From the NCBI RefSeq assembly GCF_013337045.2, contig NZ_CP118260.1:62001-126000 (forward strand): DNA of 64,000 nt, in the 5' to 3' direction. This stretch comes from Agrobacterium vitis. Lineage in GTDB: Bacteria > Pseudomonadota > Alphaproteobacteria > Rhizobiales > Rhizobiaceae. The position numbers were made by a program, and so were the translations under genes. Below, in pieces: positions 1 to 8,762 of this stretch (the stretch's first letter is position 1; each line of letters opens with the position of its first letter). A model generated the notes under the pieces. It worked only from the letters and a program-made list of their open reading frames with translations, made no database searches and was not told the DNA's origin.

Positions 1-1
1 T

Positions 2-1069
2 CGTTTAAGCGACGGCGGCTTGGGAACTGTCTATGCAATAGGCACGTTTTTAAGCGCCCTGACCCTCACCTGGGCTGGACGCCTGATCGATTATACAACG
101 GTAAGAGCGTTCAGTTGGGCCGTGGCCGTTCTGCTGGCTTGCGCATGTGGACTGGTGTCGTTCAGTCCCAATATCTATATGCTCCTGCTTGCATTCTACC
201 TGCTGCGGCTGGGCGGCCAGGGTTTGATGGTTCATACGGCGCTGACTGCTACAGCCCGCACGTTTCCAGCAGATGCGGGTAAAGCGCTCGGCATAATCGC
301 TCTGGGCATGTCTGTCGCGCAGGCAATTTTTCCACTGGCCGGAGTGACGATGAACGACATGTTCGGTTGGCGTGCATCCTGGGCTATCAACGCGCTCTTT
401 GTCATCGCCGGTGTCGGCGTAGCACTCACGGTCTTGCCAAGGGCGGGCGATCGGCCTTTGCGTCAGCGCCAGCCCAAAGGACAGGCTTCAACCGAGCCCC
501 GGCAAACATCCCTGTTGATCAACCGACGGTTGCTGATGACACTGCCAGCTGTTCTGGCAAGCCCCTTCATCGTCACTGGCTTCTTCTTCCATCAAGGCCG
601 TCTGGCCGAGCAGAAACATTGGGACATCGCATGGCTCGCTGCCGGATTTGTGGTCTTTGCCATTGTACAGGCGGTGTCCGTCGTGGTGATTGGTCCCGTC
701 ATCGACCGTTTTGGGACGAAGCGAATTCTGCCGTATTTTCTGTTGCCGCAAGCCATTGGAATGCTTGCGCTAGGATTGCTTTCATCGTCATGGGTTGCGC
801 TGGTCTATATGGTTCTGATGGGCATATCCTCTGCCTTCGGGTCCACGCTTGCCACCGCCCTTTGGGTCGAGCTTTTTGGAGCCACTGAGTTGGCGCGAGT
901 TCGCTCTGCGGTCGAAGCCGGATCCGTTATAGCAAGCGGGGCTTCACCTGTTATCATGGGATTGCTGATTGATGCCGGCTTTCCTTTGTCTTGGCAGGCA
1001 CTGGTTTGCTGTGTCTACACAGTGCTCGCCTCCATTATCGCAATCGGCGTGCAGCGTGTGAAAGTCTGA
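2..1069 (+). CDS. MFS transporter, 3' part (5' end outside the window)
   Basis: Major facilitator superfamily permease of the inner membrane. The frame is open to the left edge, so the TTG at position 20 is not taken as the start; 355 residues are visible against about 400 for the family, and the missing part would be about the first transmembrane helix. The visible protein is a chain of hydrophobic helices with a charged central loop near residues 145-170 (PRAGDRPLRQRQPKG), which splits it into the usual two six-helix halves. Motif-A-like segments follow helix 2 (GRLID) and recur in the second half (GPVIDRFGTKR). The substrate cannot be told. It ends 170 bases before the convergent TPR gene. 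Confidence is high for the family and nil for the substrate. Confidence 0.85.
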   Translation, partial: RLSDGGLGTVYAIGTFLSALTLTWAGRLIDYTTVRAFSWAVAVLLACACGLVSFSPNIYMLLLAFYLLRLGGQGLMVHTALTATARTFPADAGKALGIIALGMSVAQAIFPLAGVTMNDMFGWRASWAINALFVIAGVGVALTVLPRAGDRPLRQRQPKGQASTEPRQTSLLINRRLLMTLPAVLASPFIVTGFFFHQGRLAEQKHWDIAWLAAGFVVFAIVQAVSVVVIGPVIDRFGTKRILPYFLLPQAIGMLALGLLSSSWVALVYMVLMGISSAFGSTLATALWVELFGATELARVRSAVEAGSVIASGASPVIMGLLIDAGFPLSWQALVCCVYTVLASIIAIGVQRVKV

Positions 1070-1238
1070 TCGAAAGGATTTTTATATCATGGGGTTGTGT
1101 ATCATTGACGTCTGCTTGAACATGGATCTTGGTGGAATGCGCCAGTGAGAGGGGCACAGTGCTATTGCCCCGTCGCAGCATGACCGTGTTCCTGTGGTTG
1201 ATAGTTGCTCACACGGCTCTGTTGCCGAGATCCTGGGC

Positions 1239-3017
1239 TTAATGTGCCAGCTCCATCTGGTGTTGAATTTTTGAAAAGCGGCTGTCACTCCGAATGGGAT
1301 CGAAAACGGCATTTGCCAGAAACAGCCCTGGTGTGCCTCTTCGTGTTACCGCTAGCTCCAAAGCGCTAATGGCTTCATCGCGAGCGCCGAGCCCGAGATG
1401 GATCATCGCTTCCGCATGCACAGCCTGGCCTCGCAGATTCGGTGACTGCTTCACTCTGGAAAGAAGACGACCCGCCTCTGATATTTCGCCTGAAAGTCCA
1501 TAGGCAAGTCCTAGCAGCCCACAGGCCGTGGCATCTTCGGTCATGATGTGTGAGGCAGCGGTAAATTCTTCAATAGCGCTATCAATCTGACCCATATTGA
1601 GCTTGGCCTCTCCATAGGTAAGTCGTAACTTAACAAAGCCGGGTTCGGCTTCAAGTGCGTCGCGTGCGACTTTCGCCGCCTCCCTGAAACGGCGGGCTGC
1701 ATTCAGGGTCAGCGCATAGACATTGGCGACCATGGGAGAATAAGGATCGAGATTGATCGCTTCCTCCGCTATTTGCAGCGCAGAAACGATCTGTCCGCTT
1801 TGCAGATAGGTCAATGCAAGCAATATGTAGGGCGAAGGATCGAGCGGGGTGATGGCGATGGCCCGGCGGCACGCGCGTTCGGTCTGGGGCCAATCATAGG
1901 CGTAGCTCGAAGCCCAACCCAAGATCAGCCAGACGTCGCTCAGGTTGCCATTCAGCGACAAAGCGCTGTGGGCAGAGGCGGCCAGCTTGGGCATCACCCT
2001 GGATATCGATCCTGGCGCAAGCGATAAAAACTGTCCTAATGCTCCAATAAGCCTGCGGTGAGACAATTGATCCAAGGGGTCGTCGGAGATGATTTGTTCG
2101 TAGCGCAAGACGGCGGCCCGCAGCTCAATCAATCGCTCACGCCGGTTGATGTGGGAACCGCGCAGAAGCTGGTCAAGAAACCGGTTCTCGTCAGAATCGC
2201 CTGGTATGTCCACGGACTGACCCGCGACGTTGCGTGACAGCGAATCTGAAACCATTTCGCCGATGGCATTGGCTATCAAGGTGGGAGAGGGTCTCTCGGA
2301 ATTGCGTGGGAAGGAAAACGTTTTGCTTGCCTGAACCAGGCCATCCAGATCGACCATTGTCGTCACGATCCTGATCCATTGCTCATCTGAGCGAATGGCG
2401 CACCGTAACTCCAGCTCTGATCGACTCGCTCCGCCGGGAAGAACCGGGATTATTGAAGAAAGCTTGAAAAGGCTGCTGGCAATCTCCTCGAGTAGCCGCC
2501 GCGCCAGATGCTGCTCGCTCTCTCCCGCATTGGGTTCGCAGTCCAGATGAATGCCAATCCGGCGCGGAAACTCTTTTATTTCCGCCATGGGCAAGGACGG
2601 CTGGGAGGAGAAGATCGGCACGAGTGAGCGGGGCATGAAGGCCACCCTCACGACATCGAAGCGCCCCTCATTTTCGTAGTAGCTTTGCAATCGGTTGCGA
2701 AGGCGCCAGGCTTCGGTCCGGACACATGTATCGATCCGCGGATCGAAATGCTCATCTTTGCCAAATACGTCCTGGGCGATCCCATGTTCGCCAATGGCAT
2801 TTGCGCGACCTGAGAGCGCCTCCTCGACAAGATACTGTAGCAGCTGCCGGGAGCGCTTTGCCGTTGCGAACGTATTGCCGTTACAGAGCTGATCCACAGC
2901 CTTGCGGATCTGTCCCGGTGTCGGGCTTGCCAATTCTGTGTCTGCCGTGACCGCCCTTGGCGCAGCGTCACGAGATGATACGCAGATGATCGAAGTCGCA
3001 CTTGTATTCTTTTCCAC
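1239..3017 (-). CDS. TPR protein with regulator-like N-terminal domain
   Basis: A 592-residue protein. I place the start at the GTG at 3017 because a strong GGGGAGGAG lies about five bases upstream; an upstream GTG at 3089 has no such site. Residues about 35-120 carry the pattern KRSRQLLQYLVEEAL...VFGK...FDPRIDTCVRTEAWRLR, a module seen at the N-terminus of many proteobacterial and acidobacterial signalling proteins that continue into TolB-like and TPR regions. The middle (about 140-260) resembles the TolB-like/adenylate-cyclase-associated region. From about 320 to the end are helix pairs typical of tetratricopeptide repeats (LGWASSYAYDWPQTERACRRAIAITPLDPSPY). No membrane segment, cyclase or kinase domain is visible. 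A role in protein-protein signalling is inferred; the partner is unknown. Confidence 0.75.
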   Translation of the reverse strand: MEKNTSATSIICVSSRDAAPRAVTADTELASPTPGQIRKAVDQLCNGNTFATAKRSRQLLQYLVEEALSGRANAIGEHGIAQDVFGKDEHFDPRIDTCVRTEAWRLRNRLQSYYENEGRFDVVRVAFMPRSLVPIFSSQPSLPMAEIKEFPRRIGIHLDCEPNAGESEQHLARRLLEEIASSLFKLSSIIPVLPGGASRSELELRCAIRSDEQWIRIVTTMVDLDGLVQASKTFSFPRNSERPSPTLIANAIGEMVSDSLSRNVAGQSVDIPGDSDENRFLDQLLRGSHINRRERLIELRAAVLRYEQIISDDPLDQLSHRRLIGALGQFLSLAPGSISRVMPKLAASAHSALSLNGNLSDVWLILGWASSYAYDWPQTERACRRAIAITPLDPSPYILLALTYLQSGQIVSALQIAEEAINLDPYSPMVANVYALTLNAARRFREAAKVARDALEAEPGFVKLRLTYGEAKLNMGQIDSAIEEFTAASHIMTEDATACGLLGLAYGLSGEISEAGRLLSRVKQSPNLRGQAVHAEAMIHLGLGARDEAISALELAVTRRGTPGLFLANAVFDPIRSDSRFSKIQHQMELAH

Positions 3018-3419
3018 CCGGTCTCCTCCCCGTGCTTGTATGCGAATATACTGCTCCCAATCATTCGATAGGCTGATTAAACCTCCCACAACCTTTGATG
3101 TCGAATGTAACAGAATTTCCGCGTTTCATTATAACGCAGAAACTTTCTAAATCTTTGTTTTTATAAATTTCTAGACGTAAAGGCGCGCGCGACTTTTCCT
3201 CGAATTGCTCCAGTGGTCTCACTTCGACATTTGATTCCGTTCGCGGCACACTCCAGATTGCCACAGTTGGCCTAGCAAATGTCAAGTTCATTCGATGAGA
3301 ACGACATGATCATCTTTTTGATAATACAGTTATCGGCTTGTGGAAAGCCCGGTGGGCAGCAAGCACGATTTGTGGATGCCGGTCGACTGCTGATGCTGAT
3401 AGAAACCCGCGCCCGGCTT
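3018..3419. other. intergenic region between divergently oriented regulators' ends
   Basis: About 400 bases without a supported gene. It contains the upstream region of the TPR gene, which is A/T-rich around 3121-3175. One small inverted repeat, GCGTT-N7-AACGC (3121-3137), could be an operator. Nothing else is recognised. Confidence 0.4.
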
Positions 3420-4103
3420 TTATCGTCTGATTGGATAGAGATAGAGCGGGGGTAGGTTTACGGCCTTGGTGTCGCTGTCTTTCGGTCCTATGCCATCGAA
3501 GAAGATGCGGACGATGAGGCCAATATGGGCTGCGAGTATTTCGTCCGAGGGCCGGAAGTTTGCGACGAGGATGTCGAACTGAGTTCCCGGTGCGGTCATG
3601 CGCACCAGCAATGTGGCATAGCGTTCAGGATCTTCAACGACATAGCCGCGCGTGGCGGCAACTTTCACGATGAGCGAGGCAATGATGCGGATCACGTCAG
3701 GCATATCTGACTGGACCTGCTCAGACATGGCTTGCAGTTCGCTGCGTCGGTCGATTTCTGCAATGAGAACCCGGAAATAGGCGGTCAGCTCGGGGGCGGA
3801 TGCGGCCTTGACGACTTCAAGCAGCACGCTTGTCAGTTGCTCCAGGGGATCTGCGACGGATCGACTTTCTACAACGCTACCGAGGTCCAGCGCGAAATCG
3901 GAGGCGGCATGGGTCATGACAGCGTGAAATAATTCAAGCTTGTCGGAAAAATGCGCATAGACAGTCGTCTTTGAAACGCCGGCCTTGGCGGCCACCGCAT
4001 CCATAGAGGTTCTCTCATATCCATTGGCCAAAAGCAGATCGACGGCAGCGGCCATGATCAACTCTCGTTTTGATCTAGAATTCTTGTTTCGTGGATGAGG
4101 CAT
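3420..4103 (-). CDS. TetR/AcrR family transcriptional regulator
   Basis: A 227-residue one-component repressor. The N-terminal helix-turn-helix spans about residues 12-60, with the hallmark TSMDAVAAKAGVSKTTVYAHF and the following K-LF segment; the remainder is the helical ligand domain, close to the AcrR/TetR_C_7 type by its pattern. The ATG at 4103 has GGAG eight bases upstream. The gene is divergent from the flavin monooxygenase operon at 4331, and an inverted repeat overlapping that promoter (4277-4298) is the likely binding site. Inference: it represses the aromatic catabolic genes and is released by a substrate or intermediate. The ligand is unknown. Confidence 0.9.
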   Translation of the reverse strand: MPHPRNKNSRSKRELIMAAAVDLLLANGYERTSMDAVAAKAGVSKTTVYAHFSDKLELFHAVMTHAASDFALDLGSVVESRSVADPLEQLTSVLLEVVKAASAPELTAYFRVLIAEIDRRSELQAMSEQVQSDMPDVIRIIASLIVKVAATRGYVVEDPERYATLLVRMTAPGTQFDILVANFRPSDEILAAHIGLIVRIFFDGIGPKDSDTKAVNLPPLYLYPIRR

Positions 4104-4264
4104 ACCTCAGCTCCTACATTAGCGCCGCGGTCCATTCAAGGCCTCAAGGAGGCATGTCACTGGCGTGGCGCGTGATCTCTGTCTAAAAAGTGGGGCAATC
4201 AAAGGCTTAGTTTCTTAACCTTCCTTCACAAAAGCGCAATCTCCGAGGCCTTGCAAAAAATCAA

Positions 4265-4298
4265 TTGACACAACTGTACTGTACCGTTTAGAACAGTA
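4265..4298 (+). promoter_or_regulatory. sigma70-like promoter with overlapping inverted repeat, probable TetR operator
   Basis: TTGACA (4265-4270), a 17-base spacer, then TTAGAA (4288-4293). The inverted repeat TACTGT-N10-ACAGTA (4277-4282 and 4293-4298) covers the spacer and the -10 element, the usual position for a TetR-type repressor. The monooxygenase start lies 33 bases further on, preceded by GGAGG. Confidence 0.6.
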
Positions 4299-4330
4299 TC
4301 ACGTCTTGGAAATATGGAGGTAATTCAAGG

Positions 4331-5737
4331 ATGTCAGCACTTTCTAGTGACTTGTCGCTTATGCCCGGCCTGCCGCCCGCACCAAGTGGGCAGCCCGCTC
4401 CAGGGATGCCACCCGTGCCCGGTTTGCCGCCCATGTCTGGCCTTCCCCCAATGCCGCCCGCAGTGCCTGCAGCTCCTGTCGAGTCGAAATGGCTGACCGA
4501 TAAGGGTCGTGATATCCGCGATAAGGCCCGAGCGCTTATTCCACTTATTCGGGAGCAGGCTCGCGAAGGCGAGAAGATTGGCGCCTTGACGCCGGATGTT
4601 CTGAAGGCGCTCAGCGATATCGGTATCTACAAGATGGCCATGCCTGCGGAATGGGGCGGCTATGCCCTTGGTGCGCGGGATCTGGTCGAGATTATCGCCA
4701 CCCTGGGCGAAGCTGATGGATCGGCTGGATGGACTGGCTTCGTCGCTGTCGGGGTCAAGAACCTGCTGGCGCTTGATCATGAGGTTGTTAAAGAAGTTCT
4801 TGAAGATACGCGGGATTGGGCTGGCCCTACCGTTGTCGGTGCCTCCGTTTTTGCGACAAAAGTTGGAGAGAGCCGCAAGGTTGAAGGCGGTTGGATGATC
4901 AAAGGCCGTTGGGCATTTGGTAGCGGGTGCAAGCATGCCAAATGGGCGATGTTGGGGATAGAGTATGATCCCAAGGTTGCTGGTGGCACTGGACGCGGCG
5001 TTGTCGTCGTTGACCGCTCAAAATATGAGATTTTGGACGATTGGCACGTTATGGGCCTGTCTGGCAGCGCCAGCAATAGTATTGCCATTGCCGAAGAAGT
5101 CTTTGTGCCCGATCACCGGTTTCTTGACCTGAGCCAATATCCTCTGCGGTTCCAGCAGTTGCATGAGCGCTATCAGGGCTTTGGATATCAGCAGCGTGGG
5201 CTTGCCAATCTGGCTACCGTGTCCTTGTGTGATATGTCGATTGCGCTCGGTATGGCGCGTGGGGCACTTTCGTGTTTTGCGGAGCAGGCCAAGAAGCGTC
5301 CGCCTTTTTCACTTCCGTATCCGACAATCTCGGACATGGCGTCGGCGCAAGTGGCGGCCGGCAAGGCGCTTGCCATGATCAAGGTCGCCCAGGCGACAAT
5401 CGAGAGCTATGCAGACCAGGTCGATGCCAGGACGGCGGAGGGTCAAGATTTTACGCATGACGAGGATTCAGAAATCAGCTTGACCCTCGCTTACGTTGCA
5501 AGCCTTTGCGAGGACGCCATTAACCTGCTGCAGAAGACGCTTGGGTCATCGACCATGTCGCTCAGCAACCCTATCCAGCGCTTTGTCCGTGACGTTCGTG
5601 TACTGGCATCCCACGGTGCCGTTCGGCTTGATCCTCAAGCGGAGGTGAATGGTCGGCGTCTCCTGGGCATTACACCTTTCCCAATGTTTGCCGGTGCCGT
5701 GCCGGAACGCGTTAATCTGGAAGCGAAGGGGTCTTAA
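4331..5737 (+). CDS. flavin-dependent monooxygenase, oxygenase component (acyl-CoA dehydrogenase fold)
   Basis: A 468-residue protein of the acyl-CoA-dehydrogenase-like group D flavin monooxygenases (HsaA, IacA, IifC, DszC relatives), which use reduced flavin from a partner reductase to hydroxylate aromatic or indolic substrates. The N-terminal helical domain starts near residue 55 (GRDIRDKARALIPLIREQA), followed by MAMPAEWGGYALGARDLVEI, the beta domain around 150-260 (KGRWAFGSGCKHAKWAMLG) and the C-terminal four-helix region with IALGMARGALSCFAEQA. Residues 1-50 are an unusual proline/methionine-rich leader with GLPP repeats. GGAGG lies ten bases before the ATG. First gene of its operon; the matching reductase is at 8201. 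True acyl-CoA dehydrogenase activity is less likely given the reductase and ring-cleavage neighbours. Confidence 0.85.
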   Translation: MSALSSDLSLMPGLPPAPSGQPAPGMPPVPGLPPMSGLPPMPPAVPAAPVESKWLTDKGRDIRDKARALIPLIREQAREGEKIGALTPDVLKALSDIGIYKMAMPAEWGGYALGARDLVEIIATLGEADGSAGWTGFVAVGVKNLLALDHEVVKEVLEDTRDWAGPTVVGASVFATKVGESRKVEGGWMIKGRWAFGSGCKHAKWAMLGIEYDPKVAGGTGRGVVVVDRSKYEILDDWHVMGLSGSASNSIAIAEEVFVPDHRFLDLSQYPLRFQQLHERYQGFGYQQRGLANLATVSLCDMSIALGMARGALSCFAEQAKKRPPFSLPYPTISDMASAQVAAGKALAMIKVAQATIESYADQVDARTAEGQDFTHDEDSEISLTLAYVASLCEDAINLLQKTLGSSTMSLSNPIQRFVRDVRVLASHGAVRLDPQAEVNGRRLLGITPFPMFAGAVPERVNLEAKGS

Positions 5738-5741
5738 GTAT

Positions 5742-6269
5742 ATGAGCGATTTCACGATCATTGACGGTGTCGCTCATATTCACGAGCCGAAACTTTATGA
5801 AACCTGGCTGGACAGGGAGGATTACATTGCGGCCGTGTCGGCATCGCCGTCACCGGAAGTTGCTGCAACAAAGCGCCTTCTCGTTGATTTTCAGGTCGAC
5901 CTTGCCAAGATGGTGCGCGCCAATGCGGTTGAAGAGAATGTCGTCGATGTCATGACGAAATATGTCGATAACGACTATATTCAACATGATCCGAATGCGA
6001 ACGGTAATGGACTGGCTAATCTGATTGAATATTTCAAAAAAGTGCCGGTGGGTAGAGGTCCAGCGCCTCCGGTCGTCAGCGTCGTCGTCGAAGGGGAGTT
6101 GGGCTCTGTGATGATGAAGCATCCGATGCCTGATCCCACCGCTCCGGGTAAAACTTACGACTGGTATATTCTGACCGTTTTTCGGGTGAGGAATGGAAAG
6201 TTGCTTGAGCATTGGAGTGCTTTCCAGAAAATGGGCGCACCCATGATACCGCCAAAGCCCCCACACTAA
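5742..6269 (+). CDS. SnoaL-like/NTF2-fold protein
   Basis: A 175-residue protein of the SnoaL-like polyketide cyclase/NTF2-fold superfamily. I start it at the ATG at 5742, four bases after the monooxygenase stop, with GAAGGGG upstream; longer in-frame readings would run inside the preceding gene. The C-terminal two thirds carry the recognisable pattern VDVMTKYVDNDYIQHDP, GLANLIEYFKK, VEGELGSVMMKH and IFRVRNGKLLEHWSAFQ-type ending (here TVFRVRNGKLLEHWSAFQ). Such proteins are isomerases, cyclases or hydrolases acting on small polar organic molecules, and they occur in indole-acetate-type monooxygenase clusters. Translational coupling to the monooxygenase suggests action on its product. The exact reaction is unknown. 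Confidence 0.8.
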   Translation: MSDFTIIDGVAHIHEPKLYETWLDREDYIAAVSASPSPEVAATKRLLVDFQVDLAKMVRANAVEENVVDVMTKYVDNDYIQHDPNANGNGLANLIEYFKKVPVGRGPAPPVVSVVVEGELGSVMMKHPMPDPTAPGKTYDWYILTVFRVRNGKLLEHWSAFQKMGAPMIPPKPPH

Positions 6270-6716
6270 AGTCTGTCAGGTTGATTTGAGCCAGGCAGTT
6301 GTTTGAGCTCTTTGTAGAGTTTGTCTTTCAGGACGCCAGTTTCCATTGGCGACCTCTGTTGAGTGTTGCGTGTGATAAGGCACGCAAACTTAATCCAGCA
6401 TGCATAGCCCTGCATAATTTGCACCAAGGCTTCGGTTCCAGCAATTGTGCAGGGCGCGCTCTAGACTGATGAAATCAGCAGGTTTGCTCACTCTCGTGAA
6501 CACATGTCGCGAGTGTGTTTGATCGAACCCATTTGGCGCTAAGTCCACCGCACCGTCCCGCGCTGGCTGGGATGAGCTCGTCGGCTGAGCTGCCCGATAA
6601 TCTCTTATTGATAGGAAACAGACAGCCGCAATCGTCGAAAATAAAACCAGCGCCGAGCCCCGTCTTTGGAGGAGGGATCGCCAGGCGTCTGCATTAGAAA
6701 AAGGGGCATATGTTCC
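6270..6716. other. 447-base gap between SnoaL-like and MFS genes
   Basis: Right after the stop codon lies a degenerate copy of the CTGTCAGGTT hairpin seen elsewhere in the window (6271-6296). Further on, an imperfect inverted repeat CACTCTCG/CGCGAGTG sits near 6489-6516. A minus-strand reading frame at 6390-6731 with one hydrophobic stretch is not supported as a gene. A separate promoter for the MFS gene may lie here, but I cannot place one. Confidence 0.4.
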
Positions 6717-8087
6717 ATGGAACAGGCGCAAATTTCGACTATTTCACCTTTCGAGGGAAATACATTACGAGCATATTTCACAAGTTTGGTTGGTGCGCCC
6801 AGGAAAGCCAGGATGGCTTTGATTGGATGCCTGATCTTGATGGTCATTAGTCCTGCCGGTCTTTCGGCTATGACACCTTTCGTGATTGCAGCCTTCTCAG
6901 CGGAGACCCATCGGGCGCAGTCCGATGCGCTGCTGATTTTTGTTGCGCTGCCGTTGCTGCTCTCCCCGCTGATCCTGCCGCTCGCTGGCGCCTGGGTAGA
7001 TCGGTGGGGGGCAAGAGCAGTTGCTATACCCGCAGTCATTTTATACGCCATTACAACCGCGATGATCCCGCTGGTCAGCGGAACGATCTGGATCTTGACC
7101 CCCATGATCATCCTGGCCGCATTATTCGGCTTCATGTCCAGCCTAGCCGTGATTTTCAAAATCATCACATGCTGGTTTCCGGAGCATCGGGGGATCGGAT
7201 TTGCACTGGTTGGGGTGCTTTCAAGCTTCGCCAATGCGCTCTTTTCTCCCTTGTTCCAGTGGTTGATTTATGGAGCGACGAACGGGGATGGGTCGGCTTC
7301 GGGCCTCCACCAACTGGGCGGCATCGGTTGGAGCGGTTCCTACTTCGTCGTCGCAGCAACCATCGCCGTGCTTGGCATTCCCTCAGCGCTTTTTCTCATC
7401 TCTGAGCCCGCCAAGCCGTCTGGTTCCAAACGCCTGCCCATGCCGGGTTCCCCACTGGATTTAGAGAATGCAGCCGGAATACCACTCAAGACGGCGATCA
7501 GGACCAAGGCCTGGATATTCATCACGCTTTTTCTTGCGATCACCGCCGCAGGTCCGATGACTGTCCGACAGAACTCCGTCGATTTCTTCCAGCAACGTGG
7601 TTTTGATCTCAACGACATCGCATTTTCGCAATCTGTTTTGTTCGTGGCTTCGGTTGTCGGTCTTTTTCTTGGCGGCATGATCCTTGATCGCAGCAGACGC
7701 CCTTGGGTGATCGCGCCCCTGCTTGCCATGGTTCCGATCGGCTTAACCATTGCCTATTTCAATCACGGTTCGGTTTTCCTGCTCTATGTGGCAATGAGCT
7801 CTCTCGGATTTGCGACGGGTGCGGAATCTGCGCTCGGCCCCTTCCTGGTTGCCCGTTATTTCGGACCCAAAGCCTTTGCTCAAATTCAAGGTTTGACACT
7901 GGCAATCTGCTCACTGTCCTTCGGTCTGACGCCATTCCTGACCAGCGCAATGGCGACTGCGGCTGGTAGCTATTTCGTCCCGTTTGCCATTCTGACCGGA
8001 CTGACAGTGGTTGCCGTTGCACTGGGCGCTCTTTTGCCGAACTACCCACCAGAATGGCCGACCGGGGCGGAAGTTTCCGGAAAGTAA
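6717..8087 (+). CDS. MFS transporter
   Basis: A 456-residue inner-membrane permease with about twelve hydrophobic helices. The ATG at 6717 (MEQAQIST) is chosen because AAGGGG lies ten bases upstream; an earlier TTG adds residues unlike an MFS start. Motif A is visible as GAWVDRWGARAVAIP after helix 2, and the second half has GGMILDRSRRPWVI. The central loop (about 225-260) is charged and proline-rich (SEPAKPSGSKRLPMPGSP). It lies between the oxygenase and reductase genes of the same pathway, so uptake of the aromatic substrate is the natural inference; export of an intermediate is possible. Confidence 0.9.
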   Translation: MEQAQISTISPFEGNTLRAYFTSLVGAPRKARMALIGCLILMVISPAGLSAMTPFVIAAFSAETHRAQSDALLIFVALPLLLSPLILPLAGAWVDRWGARAVAIPAVILYAITTAMIPLVSGTIWILTPMIILAALFGFMSSLAVIFKIITCWFPEHRGIGFALVGVLSSFANALFSPLFQWLIYGATNGDGSASGLHQLGGIGWSGSYFVVAATIAVLGIPSALFLISEPAKPSGSKRLPMPGSPLDLENAAGIPLKTAIRTKAWIFITLFLAITAAGPMTVRQNSVDFFQQRGFDLNDIAFSQSVLFVASVVGLFLGGMILDRSRRPWVIAPLLAMVPIGLTIAYFNHGSVFLLYVAMSSLGFATGAESALGPFLVARYFGPKAFAQIQGLTLAICSLSFGLTPFLTSAMATAAGSYFVPFAILTGLTVVAVALGALLPNYPPEWPTGAEVSGK

Positions 8088-8100
8088 CCAACGCCAGGGG

Positions 8101-8166
8101 GAGGGCTGCGATGATCCGGTATCGCACCGCAAAAGCCGGATGAGGCCGCTCCCGATACAGCCCTTC
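8101..8166 (+). other. structured spacer with nested inverted repeats
   Basis: Between the MFS and flavin reductase genes, GGGCTG (8103-8108) pairs with CAGCCC (8158-8163), and ATCCGG (8114-8119) pairs with CCGGAT (8136-8141). There is no T-run, so RNA stabilisation or partial attenuation is more likely than a classical terminator. Confidence 0.35.
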
Positions 8167-8200
8167 CCATGATTGGCGACACAATAACGAGAGGTATCCT

Positions 8201-8719
8201 ATGTTGAACCAAGCACGAGCCTCCGCTGAGCAACTCAGCCCTCACGACCAGGCGGAGTTTCGCCGCGCGCTGGGTCACTACCCTACCGGCGTCTGCATTG
8301 TGACCGCACACCATGACAATAAGCCGATTGGCATGACAATTGGCTCCTTCACGTCGGTGTCCCTGGACCCACCGCTTGTTGGTTTCTTGCCTGCGCATAG
8401 CTCGCAAACCTGGCCGTTGATCGCGAAATCTGGCGCATTCTGCGTGAATATCCTGGCCGATGATCAATCCGACCTTCCGGGGCGGTTTGCGAAACGGGAT
8501 GCCGATCGCTTTCAGGATATTGCGCACAGCCGTTCCAGCCTTGACCTGCCGGTTTTCGACGGCGTTGTCGCCTGGATCGACTGCACCCTGCATAGCGCGC
8601 ATGAGGCGGGAGATCATCTCTTCGTCATGGGCAATGTGCTCACACTGAGTGTGGTCCGGGATCGCCCACCCTTGCTGTTCTGCCGTGGCGCTTTCGGTGG
8701 TTTTGCGGCCGGAACCTGA
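8201..8719 (+). CDS. flavin reductase family protein (monooxygenase reductase component)
   Basis: A 172-residue protein of the HpaC/HsaB flavin reductase family, the right length for the family. Conserved features are FRRALGHYPTGVCIVTA at 20-36, GMTIGSFTSVSLDPPLV (flavin-binding), FCVNILADDQSDL and the final LLFCRGAFGGF. GAGAGG precedes the ATG. It reduces free FMN or FAD with NAD(P)H and passes it to the oxygenase, here most likely the protein at 4331. Position directly ahead of the extradiol dioxygenase supports a hydroxylation-then-cleavage sequence. The nicotinamide preference cannot be read from the sequence. Confidence 0.9.
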   Translation: MLNQARASAEQLSPHDQAEFRRALGHYPTGVCIVTAHHDNKPIGMTIGSFTSVSLDPPLVGFLPAHSSQTWPLIAKSGAFCVNILADDQSDLPGRFAKRDADRFQDIAHSRSSLDLPVFDGVVAWIDCTLHSAHEAGDHLFVMGNVLTLSVVRDRPPLLFCRGAFGGFAAGT

Positions 8720-8762
8720 TGTGAAAATGCCTGGCACTTGATGTGAAATAGAAGGAACGAAA

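Noticed and set aside
1151..1171. GGGGCA/TGCCCC stem between the MFS and TPR genes as terminator
   Set aside because: Six-base stem with a nine-base loop and no T-run is too weak to call.
6390..6731. Minus-strand frame of 113 codons with one hydrophobic segment
   Set aside because: No ribosome site, no family, and its start overlaps the MFS gene's ribosome site and start; kept only as a note in the gap description.
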